A DNA stretch of 64,000 bases from Telmatactis stephensoni (GCA_029948255.1 JALIZF010001789.1:372001-436000); one strand, 5' to 3'. Counted from the first letter of the stretch, positions 32,323 to 45,500 are shown. Notes: generated from the sequence alone by a model not told the origin. Program-made: numbers and translations.

Positions 32323-32719
32323 CCGGGGGGGGGGGGGACTCCTATATATAAGAGGACGGGGATGCTCGTCGGAAATTTTGAAACTGACCCCGAAAAGGTA
32401 CATGAGTGGGAGTGGCAACAATAAAATTCTACCCCTAAAAGGTACCAATTCAAAAACAATAATAAAGAATTAACGTAATGAAACACTTTGTTATCGATGT
32501 GCTTTGAAGATCCAATTCAGATCATCAAAATCGTCCCTTTCATGCTTATTTTAGGTAGTTTATTTACCCCAAAACAGTCCCTAAAATGTACCAGCTATAT
32601 CTCTGGTAGTCCACTTAAGTCTGAGACACCCTAAAAGGTACCAGATTGCAGATTTTGACCCCTAAAAGGTACGACGAGCATCCCCGTCCATTTACGATCG
32701 GAGTCCCCCCCCCCCCGGG
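32323..32719. mobile_element. Foldback with G/C-run ends
   Basis: CCCGGGGGGG at the left and CCCCCCCGGG at the right. Inner arms: GACGGGGATGCTCGTCG and complement CGACGAGCATCCCCGTC; CCCCTAAAAGGTAC repeats inside. No coding. Confidence 0.85.
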
Positions 32720-33473
32720 CTTTCAACATGAAAAAATCAAGGTTCATTTTTTTATCACTTTGTTGTAACTTGTCATGCAACAAGATTGTTACAATGGGTG
32801 GCAATACAAGCAAAAATGCATTAGCTGCAACTAGGAATGCAACAATATTTTGAGTTGCATTTGGTTGCTATTGTTTTAGCACTACCAACAACAAAAAACA
32901 ACACAAGCAACTATGAGCTCAAACTGAAAACTTTAGCAAACAGGATACTATGAGCTGTGATTTTTCAATCACACAAAATCTGTTTCCATATTGCAATATA
33001 TGTATTATATGCATCATAATCTCTCAAATAGACCAATTTAGCTTGCTGCGATGTTACCCAATCCGGTCCTCTTGGGCATAAGATTCTTTGTTCAAGGTGC
33101 ACATTCTCCTGTCTTTCTTATTAAAGTATTTCAAACAAAGCTTCTTCAAAGGGGTTGTACTGGGAAAACAGAGAACCAAGCTAAATCAGTCTGTTGGAGC
33201 TCCTGTGTCACACAAATTAGAAGGGAGGATAGTGAAAAAAGCCTTTTCCTAGCATTCACACCACATGAAGACCAATTAAGTCTCCCTGCAATAATCAGAA
33301 ATACCAGTAATGCAGTCAAGCACAACCCAAAAATCTTATAGACACAAAAGAAAGCCACTCATCCAAATCAAAAAGATCATTCATATCAAACAAAATGTTC
33401 AAATCACAATTGATCCCAATCCTGTTGATGTTGCATACCTAAACTACTACAGTCCTTTTTGAAATTTCTTTTC

Positions 33474-33638
33474 CAGGGCTATAGCCACCATTTAAACATT
33501 GGTACGGTTTTAAAAGTTGGTCCAGTTTTTTCGTTTTCCTACACGAATTCATGCTTCAAAACTGCAATGACAATGGTTCTAATGGTAAAAGTTGGTCCGG
33601 TTGAAATCTGACTAACCATACTGGCAGCTATGGCCCTG
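33474..33638 (+). mobile_element. MITE, family G, copy 1
   Basis: CAGGGCTATAGCCACCA at the left and AGCTATGGCCCTG at the right; inside, AAAGTTGGTCC occurs twice. An opposite-orientation copy lies at 40502-40670. Confidence 0.8.
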
Positions 33639-34675
33639 TTTTCATATTTAAATATTAAACCTCCTTACGGAAATGTAGGTATGAAACATAATCAGTCAAA
33701 TGAGTAATAAAGAGAAACTTAATCCATATTGCCAATTTTTGTAAAAATGTGTTGTATTCTTAAATTATTACAATTTATCATTTAGTTCATTATTCACAAA
33801 TAAAAAAATTCAGTGTAGAACTCGAACTGTGCAATTCATCATACATAATTTGCATCTTTAGTCAATGTTTTTTAAAAACAGCCTTAAGTCTACCCTTGCA
33901 ATATCTGGTATACACACAAACAACAATGATTTAAATATTACAGTTATTCAATGCTCATTAAGAAGTAATTGTTGTTTTTTGCACTACTCAAGATATGTGG
34001 AGCACTGAAGCGGTAATATAGATTTGGTAACGTACTGCTTATCAGCAGTGCTGTCTTTTGTCACACTTTTGAAATAAAATAGCTAAGTCTATGCTAGCTG
34101 GCTTCAATAATAGATGTTTCCAAAATTCACTTGAATGCCATTCAACAATAGTTTCAAGCCAAGATTGTGCTCGGAAAAAAATATAATCAAAGGATGGACG
34201 TTCAATCTCAATTTGAAATCAGTGTTTGTGGCAGTTGAAATGCAATTCAGGAAAGGCCTATTACCAGCCATGAACATTGTATGTTGCTCGTTTTTGAGAC
34301 CTTATGAAAATGACAAGACCTTTGCTGACACATTCTTTCATACATAGGTCATAGTCTTCAAGGTTTGCAATGCTGGTGGAATGACAGTGGGAGTGTCCTC
34401 ATGTTGTGTCCTAAAACCTTGAAGACAATGGCACATGCATAGAAAAGGATATTTGTACCAAGTTTTGTTGCCCAAGGTCTCTATTAAGTCTGTCTGCTAA
34501 TGAGAATTAGAGGCCTTAGTAGGCTATATGCTAGAGACTAGCTACACATTGTGTCATTGAGGAGTCCAGCTGCTCTTTCACTTAACCATATGTAACTACA
34601 TTGTGTTCCTCACAAAATATTTCAACAAGCTTTGAACTAGTGAAAAGGCTCAGTGCAGGAAAAAACATAAGTACA
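33639..34675. other. 3' flank of ARF6 copy A, no gene
   Basis: No coding seen. GTCTTCAAGGTTT and its complement at 34353-34430 form a small inverted repeat. Confidence 0.4.
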
Positions 34676-35086
34676 GTGGAGTGCATTTTAGTGCATTTGA
34701 GCGTTTAATGAAAACATTTCACATGTTTGTTTTGACAGTTGAATGACATTTGCTGTTGTCATACTAAATGTCAAGTGTTGTTAGGGGGCGGAGTCAATGT
34801 TTGATTGCTAATTACACGCATTCTGAAGTTCTCACAAAACATTACAAATCTTCAAACTGTTCAAAATGTTTGAGAAATAATCCTGAGATACTTTGATTTT
34901 GACTTGGGACATTTTGAACAGTTTGAAGATTTGTAATGTTCCATGAGAACGTCAGAACACATTGTAATTAGCAATCAAGCGTTGACTCTGCCCCTAACAA
35001 CATTTGACATTTAGTATTACAACAGCATGTTCAAACTGCCAAAACAAACCTGTGAAATGTTTTCATTAAACACTCACATGCACTCC
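34676..35086. mobile_element. Foldback MITE, about 180-bp arms
   Basis: GTGGAGTGCATTTTAGTGCA at the left and a diverged complement ending GCACTCC at the right. Both arms hold TGAAAACATTTCACA, AATGACATT and TTACAAATCTTCAAACTGTT or their complements. Centre at about 34885. Confidence 0.85.
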
Positions 35087-35523
35087 TGCTGTAAAGAAAT
35101 CCAAATTCATTTAATTTTAATGTTGAATAGATTAAAATTTGAGGTCAGTGCAAAACCAACATAAATGCTCTTTGATAAAAGTATACATTCTCCCAAAAAA
35201 TCATTTATTTTCAAAGGCAAGTTCAAATTTTGATCAGACATCACTTACTCTGTTTTTGCAGGGACCTCTTCAATGTCATCATTCTCACAAAGACCTTGCA
35301 ACATTAATGAGAATTTAAAAGAGTTCAAAATATTATTGCAAAAACAATGTTTAATGCTGGGTTTAAAGAACAGAGCACATTCTATGCCAACTCCGATCCA
35401 GTACTAATCACGTTTTTCTGTACAAAATATCATATTTATGAAAAAATAAAAAAATTCAAAGCTATAGTTGAAAAATTTTGTGAGGGGTCAAATGTGCAAC
35501 TATTTTTATAGTTCTTAATAATG

Positions 35524-38500
35524 TTAAGGTTTGTGGTTATTGCTGAGCCAACTTAGTCCATCACAAAGACCATCACCTTTTGTTGCACAGGATGGCTGGA
35601 CATACCAGTTTCTGTCTCTAATCTTTGTTAAGCCTAGTCTCTCTTGTACTTCATGAGGCTTCATGGCTATGGACAAATCAGTTACACAATTAAAGGATGA
35701 TTACGATGATGATGATGATGATGATGATGGTAGTTAATCAGTAATGGCTTACTGCTTGTCTCTTTGGTCAGCGAACCTTTCAACTCAAAATGATGATGAT
35801 GATGATGATGATGTTGATGATAACAGAGCTGAAGATGTTGTATGCATTATAAAAGAAGTACCTCATCACAGCAGATTTCTTATGAATGTGAAATGGATTG
35901 CACTGTGCCATGACCATGTCCTTGTCATGATTTGAAATTCAAAGTTCCTGCCATAACTGTGACCATACAGTGCTGTTTTCACACTCACAGGAAATCTGCT
36001 CTACATGAAATCACCATCATTGTTACGAAGATATATACACTGCATGTATCAGTCATTCTATTTAGAGTAGGTTTTGTATGAGTGTGAAACGGACCATGCC
36101 GTGTCGTGTCCATGTCAGTGCCATGTTGTCTATAAAAACATTTGAAATTCCTGCCATAACCATGTCATGACCATGCAGTGCTGTTTTCACAGTCATACGA
36201 AATCTACTCTATGACAGTTGCAGTCACAGTAGTTGCTATTAATGGCAGTGCTATAACCATATATAACCAACAGTGCTGTTTTACGACCATTTGAGATAAA
36301 AAGTGAGACAGTCACATAAACTAAGTCATTCGATCAATATCAAGATGCAAGCAACACTGACTTACCATTTGGTAAATCTTGTTTGTTAGCAAAAACAAGT
36401 ATAATGGCATCTTTCATTTCTTTATCATGGATAATTCTTTCAAGTTCCTTTTTAGCCTCATCAATTCTATCTCTATCAGCACAATCTACAACAAAGATTA
36501 GACCCTGTGTTCCTGCAAAGTAATGCCGCCATAATGGTCTAATCTTGTCCTGCCCTCCTACATCCTATAATAGAAGATAAATAATATTAATAATAATAGG
36601 AGCTAGTATCTATGAAAATGACCTAAGTGAAAATGACCTGAGAAAAGAGCCTTTAGTAAAATGAAAAATGAATTTTTTACATTTATATAGTGCAAATATC
36701 GATATGAAAATCATCAAATGCGCTTAGAGTTTGTTAGTAGTAAGGACAGACTGTTGTACCGGGCGACAATCCCCTACTCTTTGCAAACAGTACAACTGGA
36801 TCTTTTACGTCCACTATACAAGTAGGGTTAGAGTGAAATCAGACGGGGCCTACGGTTTAGCATCCTTATCTGAGAAGACATGAAGGTCTAACCATTTGAA
36901 GGGTTCAATGTGAAAATGGCCTAAGTGATTTTTGATAATTTTTTTTCAATGGTATAAAATGGTATAATTCACTTTCCTATGCTGGAAAATTGTATGTCAA
37001 GACATCCATCAAAAAGTCACTTAGGTCATTTTCACAGTGAACCCTTCATTTGCGGATGTAATTACAAAGGCAGCACCTTCTCCTCAATTATTTAAAGACC
37101 CTGAGTGTTGGTCCGGCCGGGAATTGAACCCCGACCTCCTGCACGAGAGACCAACGCTCAACCAACTGAGCCAACCGGGCGGCAGTTAATCAGTAATGCT
37201 TTCCTGCTCTCATAAAGCAGTTCTCATATTGTGTGAAACTTACCATGCCATACTGTGACTGTCTCTGTGGCATGATGTAAATTTTGATGAAAACATTCAA
37301 AATGTTCTGCTATAAAAGTGCTGTGACTATGCCATTTCCCAGTGATATGAAAACTCTATATCAGGGGTTAGAATACTTACCCAGACATTAAATTTAACTT
37401 TTTGGTAAGTTACTGTCTCAACATTAAATCCTACTGTTGGTATTGTTGTGACTGACTGGCCTAACTTCATTTTATATAATATGGCTGAGAAGACAAGTTA
37501 AGGACAACAGAATATATAATGATAGACCAGCACTACATCTCAATTTTAGTATCTTTATTTGACAAATAGAACAGCTTTTCCTGTGCTCCAGTCAGTATTA
37601 TAAAATATTTGAGATATAAAGCGCGCTGATTGGCTGGCTACCATGTTTATATCAGAGGACAGAGACATGGCGTGCTCAAAAAACGTCAAAAATATTTTAT
37701 AAAGGCAATATAAAACGATCGCTTGTGTCTCTGTACTGTGATATAAACACTCTGGAAGATGTAGAGCACTCGAAAAGCAAGAGAAACGTGTTCCTCGTGT
37801 TCCTAAGCTTGCTTTTCTCTTGCTCTACATCTTCCATCGTGTTTATATCACAGTACAGAGACATGCGCGCGCATTTTATATTCCTTAAATACAGCACACA
37901 GGAAGTGACGAGAGCATGGGAAAGGCTGTTCTTGACTATTTGTTTTATTATATATTTGCTAGATTGTGAACTAAATATTCAAGGCAAAAAATTTTGATTT
38001 TCATCTTGAAAAGGGACACGCAATTAAGCTTGCACTGCTGACATCAGAACTGTTCTCCATTCTCTTATACAGCACAGTTTTCAGCCAATCTGAGCGCATG
38101 TGTTGAGAAGGCTATATAATAAAATATTTGAGTTAATGCAAGCACTGATTAGGTAGCTACCATGTAAGCAGCCAAAAATATCACATTCTTCACCAATACA
38201 ATTAACATAATTCAAATTTTTTTGGAGGGGGTCCTAATTTTTGAACTAGGAGGTTTGCTTTGAAAAGTAGACAGCAGTGCTGTTTGTAAAAACAAAATAT
38301 GAGCCTGATTTACACAATAACCTATTTATGGTAAATGAACACTTAAATTTTGGCACACTGTCCAATTCTTTTAGGTATGGTACCCCCCTATCAGACTGGT
38401 CAACATTTTTTCTGTTCACTGATGATGATTATTACCGGAGACATGGCAAAAATGGTTGGCCCAGGTGCCCAGAATTTGGGGTGACATGTCACAAAAGGGT

Positions 38501-39171
38501 TGTCATGTTAATTAGGCTATGGAATTCACTGTAAAATATTATTACTGGAATAAGAGGTAAGATACTGTAAAGTATGCGATGGTGGTAAACGCCTATTAAT
38601 GAAACCTCCAAGTTAGACAAATAAATGACTTCAAGGACAATATCTAGAACAAAGCTAGCAAAGAATATTAATATGTAGATTCTGGTACTCAAATGAAATA
38701 CAGACCGAAAAACAGAATTTTAACAAAAAAAATCATTTAGTCTCATGTAACACTTTTTACTTGTATTGTCTATGTGGTTGAAACTAGACATAATAGGGGA
38801 TTATGACTATAAATAATTTTTGGCAGAGAAATTTAATTCTATCAAGGTAGGTCGATCTGTATAAAATTTATCCTTTTTTCTATATTCAAATCTTCACAAA
38901 AATGAAAATATTTTCTTAAACTATGACAATTTTAGATTCAAAGTAGCAGACAGATTTTCAAAGTAAAACTATTATCATTAATTAATATTGAAAACTGTGT
39001 TACAATTGGTTTACTGTACAAGAAGCTGTCAAAAAGTCCTAAATTGGTAATTAATGTGCTCAGTCAAAACTGTAACACTTCAAGGATACTAGTTTTCCCT
39101 GCGGCATCTAAACCCAACATCAGTATTCTCATCTCTTTATTTCCAAATATTTTTGAAAGTAGCTTTCCCAT
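35524..39171 (-). CDS. ARF6: ADP-ribosylation factor 6, copy A
   Basis: Small GTPase of plasma membrane and endosomes that drives membrane recycling and cortical actin. Exons 39090-39171, 37381-37484, 36366-36564, 35524-35666 make 175 residues, exactly the length of human ARF6. Gly2 follows Met for myristoylation; the P-loop is GLDAAGKT (20-27), switch [11 protein letters not shown], switch II WDVGGQ (62-67), base recognition NKQD (122-125) and [23 protein letters not shown] and [19 protein letters not shown] fit ARF6 rather than ARF1. Intron phases are 1, 0, 1; all donors are GT and acceptors AG. An acceptor at 39195 implies a non-coding 5' exon upstream. The C-terminus NNHKP departs from the usual NYKS. 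Introns contain a SINE, MITEs and a foldback. Confidence 0.96.
35700..35823. repeat. GAT microsatellites
   Basis: Two (GAT)n tracts, 35700-35729 and 35789-35823, in the last intron of ARF6 copy A. A similar (GAT)n lies at 25555-25582. The aspartate-rich reading frames they create are not genes. Confidence 0.85.
35869..36002. mobile_element. MITE, family R, copy 2
   Basis: AGCAGATTTCTTATGAATGT at the left, CAGGAAATCTGCT at the right, and TGCCATAACTGTGACCAT in the middle. Lies in intron 3 of ARF6 copy A. Confidence 0.75.
36064..36210. mobile_element. MITE, family R, copy 3
   Basis: AGAGTAGGTTTTGTATGAGT at the left and TCATACGAAATCTACTCT at the right, with GACCATG-rich interior. It sits about 60 bp from copy 2, a local cluster. 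Confidence 0.8.
36665..37183 (-). mobile_element. tRNA-derived SINE (interrupted)
   Basis: The minus-strand head at 37110-37183 has an A box (TGGCTCAGTTGG) and a B box (GGTTCAATTCC), the internal Pol III promoter of a tRNA-like SINE. The body follows to about 36665 and is split by a 148-bp MITE at 36899-37046. Apart from that insertion the body is continuous. Located in intron 2 of ARF6 copy A, in the sense orientation. Confidence 0.8.
36899..37046. mobile_element. MITE, family P, inserted in the SINE
   Basis: Inverted ends AAGGGTTCA-TGTGAAAATG-CCTAAGTGA, about 30 bp with two mismatches. CATTTG is duplicated exactly on both sides (36893-36898 and 37047-37052). Removing the element and one CATTTG restores a continuous SINE. 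Relatives: 50894-51029, 56381-56510 and single ends near 36610 and 49081. Confidence 0.92.
37601..37880 (+). mobile_element. Foldback family F, copy 3
   Basis: AAAATATTTGAGATATAAAG, GATTGGCTGGCTACCATGTT, and the hairpin CTGGAAGATGTAGAGCACTC against GTAGAGCAAGAG-type arms. It lies in intron 1 of ARF6 copy A. A degenerate start of the same family follows at about 38115-38165. Confidence 0.8.
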
Positions 39172-40049
39172 CTTGGTGCTTTATACGAATAAACCTGAAA
39201 ATCAAACAAATGAAATAAACATTATTTTTTAAAAGAAAACTTTTTGACACTAAGTTAAAATTTCAAACGTTCAGAATAATATTCTACTAAATGCTTGGAA
39301 TTACTTTAGGAGGTAGAATTTGATGAGTCTTCTAGCAGATACTTCAAGTTTAGACAATACAAGATTTTCAAAGTATTGACTGAGTTTTAACATTCAAAGT
39401 CATATCACAAACTCATTAAAAACCTCTATGAAAGCTGAGAAAACATAATTTTGCAGGTACATGTAACTACAGTTAAGTTGAGAATTATCTTGAGACAGTG
39501 CAGGTAGATGAAGACTGGGAATTGAAACCTCACATTAAAAATTAATGAACTTTGGTCTATTTCTGGGTGATGACTGATATTCAAATTAAATGAGCCTAGT
39601 ACCTGCTAAAAATAATCCAATGTAAGTCTACCTGCTATTGTAGTTGAGTGCTAAAAAATGTTGATTTTAAGTATTCTTACATTTAAATTAAATCATTGTG
39701 TATAATATTATTACATCATTTTATCAATCTCAAGGTTAACAAGGAAAGAAAGTTACTAATTAAATCAAATTTATGTCCAAATTTAAAAAAATAACCATTT
39801 TAAATGGTTGGCACTTGACTAACCATAATACACTCTAGCTAACAACCATTCTCTAGGCTTTATTTATGTCTTCAAGTTTTTAAATATAAATTTTGACAAT
39901 ATTTAATAGACACATATTGACATAATTAATTGTGATTTATATTAATATTGGGATTTTTGTATGTACCTCACACTTACGTATTAGTATATATTATATATTA
40001 TATAGTATATAATTATATTATACTTTTCTTTATAACATAGTTTCGATAT

Positions 40050-40442
40050 AACGCGCGCTCTGATTGGCCAGAAACCCATGAACTATTTGCCCATGGGCTG
40101 CACCGCGCGCGCACTATCGTCATCATCGTCCTTTTCAAATCGTTCGTTTTCAAGATGGCGACACATATAACGCGCGCTCCCATTGGCTGAAAAACCTATG
40201 AACTATTTCCCCATGGGCTGCACGGCTTCGTTTTCAAGGCTCTAGGCTCTGTTATAAATCATTATACAACAGAAAGCCGCTTGCCCATAGCGTTATAGAC
40301 GCACTTGAGAAAATATAAAGAACTCTTAACAAACTAGAGTCGCACTCGGCTACGCCTCGTGCCACTCTTACGTTTGTTAATCGTTCTTTATATTTTCTCT
40401 CATGCGTCTATAACACCATGGGCGCGCGGCTTTCTGTTGTCT
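40050..40442. repeat. Foldback with two ACGCGCGCTC-CATTGG units
   Basis: TATAACGCGCGCTC, then TTGGC, AACCTATGAACTATTT and CCATGGGCTGCAC, occur twice (about 40050 and 40167). They are followed by a hairpin, ACAACAGAAAGCCGC against GCGGCTTTCTGTTGT (about 40267-40440), with loop CTCGGCTACGCCTCGTG, the same loop sequence as foldback family F. Confidence 0.8.
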
Positions 40443-40501
40443 AATTGATAAATATTTTATATTTATAAAGTTTGTAAATTAGAACTGAAAAACCCATGTG
40501 G

Positions 40502-40670
40502 CAGGGCCATAGCCACCAGTACGGTTAGTCAGGTTTCAACCGGACCAACTTTTAGCGTTAGAACCATTGCCATTGCAGTTTTGAAGCATGAATTTGTGTA
40601 GGAAAACGAAAAATCCGGACCAACTTTTAAAAACTGTACCAATGTTTAAAATTGGTGGCTACAGCCTGTG
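40502..40670 (-). mobile_element. MITE, family G, copy 2
   Basis: Reverse-oriented relative of 33474-33638: CAGGGCCATAGCCACCAG at the left, GGTGGCTACAGCCTG at the right, ACCAACTTTTA twice inside. Confidence 0.8.
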
Positions 40671-40764
40671 TGGCCACCTTTAGTATTGTTAGTGTTTAAC
40701 AAATAAGAAGAGTTTTTTGAGGATGTAATATTGTTTGCTGATGGTACTTCATTACTTAATTAAA

Positions 40765-41110
40765 CCACCCTATTTCACTATGATGTCACATCCAAACATT
40801 CTATTCATCAAAACATTCTATCCATGATCTTTTAAATGCAAAGGATCATTGTTGTGGGAGGGGACACAACAGCAACAACACTAAGAAAGTTGATACAAAA
40901 TGTGCTTTATAGACCAAAGATCAAAAAGCAGCAACAATCACTGAATGCAATAAATATTGTTTATTAAACATTGACACATCTCATATTTGGGTACCAGGCC
41001 ATTTGAGTTAAAACTTTTCTTAGCAGAGCGAATTTTTAACAAATTTCTATTGTTCTAGATGATTCTGTCCCCCTCATAAACAAGCCGTGACGTCATAACG
41101 AATAGAGCAA
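40765..41110. mobile_element. MITE, family M1, degenerate copy
   Basis: CCCTATTTCACTATGATGTC at the left and GTGACGTCATAACGAATAGA at the right, matching the termini of 8266-8524 with several changes. The subterminal CATTCTATT repeat is duplicated. Confidence 0.65.
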
Positions 41111-42103
41111 TTTGTGACAGCTTTCTGCATTTTTATTAGACATTTTTGGGACAGAAAAGGATGATAATAATAAAATTATTAACTCCCTAAAAGTTTTTTT
41201 TTTCAATTTTCAAAGAGCCCTAGAACAATCTACAGCATATACAGATTCTTGACAGCTCTCTTGTGGAGAAAGTTTTTCCCAGACAAAATTAATTAGGCAA
41301 ATTAAAGGAATAAGCTGTCAGCACCAATAAAGCATTTTGTCTACAATGGATATTATTATGTCTAAAAAGAAAAATTAATTATTGCTAATTTGAGACAGTC
41401 TTTCCAGTCTATAATGATGTCTTATGTAAAGAGTGAATGAGCTTTTATCATGTAATTCCAAAATTCACAGTACAGAAATATAATTACATGTACCATAGCT
41501 GGAAAGAGCACATAAAAATTAGTAAAACTGTGAAATCTGAATGAAGTAGCTTTCAAACTCACAAAGATATGAATTTTCCAAGATTGAAATTTTGTATGAA
41601 AACATTCACTGGTAGGCAAGAGATACCTACCAGCAAAGGTTTTCTTACAAATTCACACTTTAAATTCAAAAATTCATATACTCGCAAGTTTTGGATGTAA
41701 TTCCTTCAAACTTCACTGTCTTGCTAATTTAACATGCTCTCTCCAGCTATGGTAATTCTTTTCTGTTTTACGAATTTAAAAATACCTGATAAAAGCTCAT
41801 TATGCCCTACTTTGGTGAGATTTTTAGAAATCATAGGACACTGTAATTACACTTTTGTGAGGAAAAAAACACTTTCTCTAGGAGAAACTATGTGTATATG
41901 TACAGTATTAGTGCTACTTCTGAAACATTTGGAAAGACCAACCAACTGACCGAGTGACTGACCAACCAAACAAACAAATATATTTATAAATTTCTAAAAC
42001 TCGTCAATGATTGGCCTGTTTGCTTATGAATAATTCATAATCAAACAAACTAATCAAAGACCTTCATTCAGTCACATGATACATCAACATGAATGTTTTA
42101 TCA

Positions 42104-42370
42104 CAGGGGCAGATCCAGGGGAAGTGCATTGGGCGCAGACGCACCCCCTTTTTGGATGATGGTGAAAGCTTTTCTCAAATATAAATGTAAATGTTTTTCA
42201 TCAATTGTTTTTGGGTCGGGAAGGATGTGGTTATATGGGAATACTTGGAATGCTCCTTTAACGGTCTTTAATCGGCAGTATGTGATCCCATTCCCATAGC
42301 CGACTACAGACCATTTTGGCTACCATCAAAAAATGCACCCCAATCTTTAAAAAAGCTGGATCCACCCCTG
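42104..42370. mobile_element. MITE, family C (CAGGGGC ends), copy 1
   Basis: CAGGGGCAGATCCAG at the left and CTGGATCCACCCCTG at the right. TATCA is duplicated on both sides (5 bp). No coding in 267 bp. Confidence 0.85.
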
Positions 42371-42545
42371 TATCAAATCAGTCATAAGATGAGTGTTTGA
42401 AAACGAGTGTTTTAACTGACTTTTTGATTTTGAAAAACTTGTAGCTTATGTTCTATTGGGGGATATAAACACTTGACCTGCAGCCTGGTATTTATATCCC
42501 ACAATAAAACTCTTCTCTCGTTTTTTTAAATATCACACATAAAAT

Positions 42546-42582
42546 AAAATGTAGATGAATGAATGAATGAATGAATGAGTGA
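42546..42582. repeat. ATGA microsatellite
   Basis: (GAAT/ATGA)n, eight or so units. A similar array lies at 63898-63962. Confidence 0.85.
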
Positions 42583-45500
42583 ATGAAAGGAATATGGATC
42601 GATGGATCGATTAAAGCATACAAATAAGTTCTACAATTAACAAGCTTTGTACACTGGTTGCTAATTACTTTTGGTCTGGCCTATAATAATACTACAGGGC
42701 CCACTGTCAATGGCTGTCAAAGTTGTGGTGGTGTCCCTGCCCTCGTAGTAATGGAAAAACAAATAAACCAATAAACTAAAGTGTCAGTTTGAGTTTTTCA
42801 TGTCATTAAAAATATATAATTGATAAAGTAAAACAGATACTCAGACAATGTTGCATCACCTTTATGTTAGACAACAGAGAATTTTAGATTCAAATATAAT
42901 AATTACTACACAACTAAGGGTTTTAATTTTTGCCATCACTCACTTCACTAGGTACATTTGTCACACTGTGTGAGCAGGACTATAATGCGGTAGCATGAAC
43001 ACACAAAACTCATACTTGTAGCCGTACTCAGTTCTCTATTATACACTGGTCCCTACATAACTGTCATTTAATATAACTGGTCTTGAAACAACTGGTCTTG
43101 AAACAAAAGTACATGTACCTCTGTGTCTGTCTCTCTCAATCCTCTCTCCTGTCTCACTCTCTCTCTCTAAGACAAACAGCTAGTAAAGGTGGTTCTATAG
43201 TTATCTATCTTAGAAGGAGAGAGATTGATTTTAATCAGGGGTTTCAATAAGATTTGAAGTCGGCAGCTGTCCAAGGTATATATAATATAGCTAGCTGCAG
43301 TTTCATTTCTGTTTGTAAATGTGAGTTTTAGTTACAGGGTAAGTATTTGTTGGTCAGAGGCAAATTGAAACCCTTAATTAATATAATTTCATTCCTATTT
43401 ATAAACTTAATCAACTACTTATAAGGTTGAGAACAAATCTGAAAAAACTTTCTCTTCTAGATTAATTTCAAGTCAACAAATGAAAGGATGAACAAGTATT
43501 AATCGAGTCATGATTGAGTCCAAAATCCAGATGGCAAAACAATACTTTGAACTCACTTTGAGCTCAGTCAAAGTAAACTTTGTCCTTTGTATGACTCCTT
43601 GATCATAGAGCAAGTACTCTGACAGTACTGCAGAAAATACTGTGTGGGGACTGCAAAAACTCCCCATAAAATATCACAAAAACTTTAGATACTTTCTCAA
43701 GACCACTGCATGTAAAAAAATGTGTAAATACATAGCATTGTTAGCTATGAATGTAATTGCCATTCCTTCAAGATTTCTAACCTTCTAATTTTAGATTTCA
43801 GGAAAAGGCTTTTAATTTTATTCATTTTCTTGAATCTTGTGGTTTGGACTTAAACCTCAAGATAAATGTCATTGAAACAAAAATACAAAGAGATTTAAAG
43901 GCCCATGTTAAATGCATTACCATACGAAAAAACAAAACAGAGAATATACAAACAACAAATACATCATGAAAATAATTAAATATATATACATAGATTGAGT
44001 AATTATAAAGGCTTTTAAAACTGTCAATACATTATAAGCAGTCTTTTTTGAGTGTTATTATAAAATGGGCATTTAAATACATTAATTTATAAATTTATAA
44101 CAGATAATCTTCTAAAGCAGGAAAGATAACTCAATACCCACATCAAAACTACATATTTCTTGGATACCTACAAAAAATGTATAAAATTATTTTTTCGCTG
44201 ACTTGTAATGGAAAACAAAAACACTTTGTGATCAAATGGTGAGTTACTTCAGTTGGAAATGTACAAACGTCAGGTAGATGTATTATCTATTTATATATAA
44301 ATTTATAAAATTATAATTCCTAAAATTTTAAATAATTTTATGAGGAAATCAGGCATGATTAGATAGAGTTTGAAATACAACAAAATACATACTATTTTCC
44401 AGCTGTTTCTGGAGTGCAACTATTGCTCAACAATATTAAATGAAGTTTAAAAGTGTTGAATGACGGCTAGTGATATTTTTCGGGATCAAACATATTAGTT
44501 ATATTTTGTCAACAAACTTATGAACTGATCCATCACGTCAATAAAATGGAAATTTAATACACTTATATACATTTAGAAATGTAAATTACTAAGCTTAGAA
44601 GGAAATCTATCTTTGTATTACTTAGTAACTCAAATTAGTAAGATGAATAAAGGAGTTTATGAAATCAAACTGTACAAAATTTCATTGTTGACGAATGTCC
44701 AATATACCAAATTACAATACAAACAAAAATTACACTTTGCAAATCATCTTCTTTTCGTTTTTAATTGTCTGGTTTTCTAGTCTGATGATTAAAAAGAATC
44801 CTTCTTTTTGTTAGTTTGAAAAGGCAAGTTATTATCTTTCAGAGTTAATATCTATGAAATCAACTTCAAAACATCGATCGCTCTTTGCTTGTTTTGCTAT
44901 CACTTCAGCCGGGAAGATTTGATTACATTTCTTGCATAATCCATGACATTCTCAAAATTTCTAAACTCCATAAGCCCCGATCTTCATCAACTTCTCTGAA
45001 ATATACTTTTTAATAGATATCAATGTTTTAAAGATATTTTTACAAGCAGCAGCCATACATCTTTGCACTTGACATTTTGGTAGTTGAAGTTCACGAATGT
45101 TGACAGTCTACGAGCTAGACCTTGCCGTGGCCCAAAACAACGATTCTTCATACCACAACTACAAAATGCTTCTTCCGGTCCGTCAGTTAATAAAGCACTT
45201 AGCAAGATCTCATTACATTGACCTCATGTGTATACGGAATTCTTTCTGACTGCAAATTCAATGTCAGTGGAGATCTTACCTGGCTTCAAATTGTCCTTGT
45301 CTTCGTCGTCTTTCCCACTTATTCGCCGGCTTTAAGCCGCGATTTTTGGATATATTGTAGTCCAGTTATTGGTTATTCAATTCAAGGCCTGACAGTTGGG
45401 TTTAGTTTCGCTTTGGCCTCGAATTTAGTTCATGAAAGTAGAAGTGAGACCTGGGCGTGTCAATCCATGATGGCGGCCGTTGAAAATTAGCCAACTTGGC

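Noticed and set aside
35744..35935. Asp-rich frame on the plus strand
   Set aside because: Created by the GAT microsatellite within an ARF6 intron.
45020..45205. 61-codon minus-strand frame rich in Cys
   Set aside because: Somewhat coding-like, but I could find neither a partner exon nor a family.
45218..45490. 90-codon plus-strand frame with hydrophobic stretches
   Set aside because: No family features, no splice context; the region more likely holds regulatory DNA or untranslated exons of the ARF6 genes.
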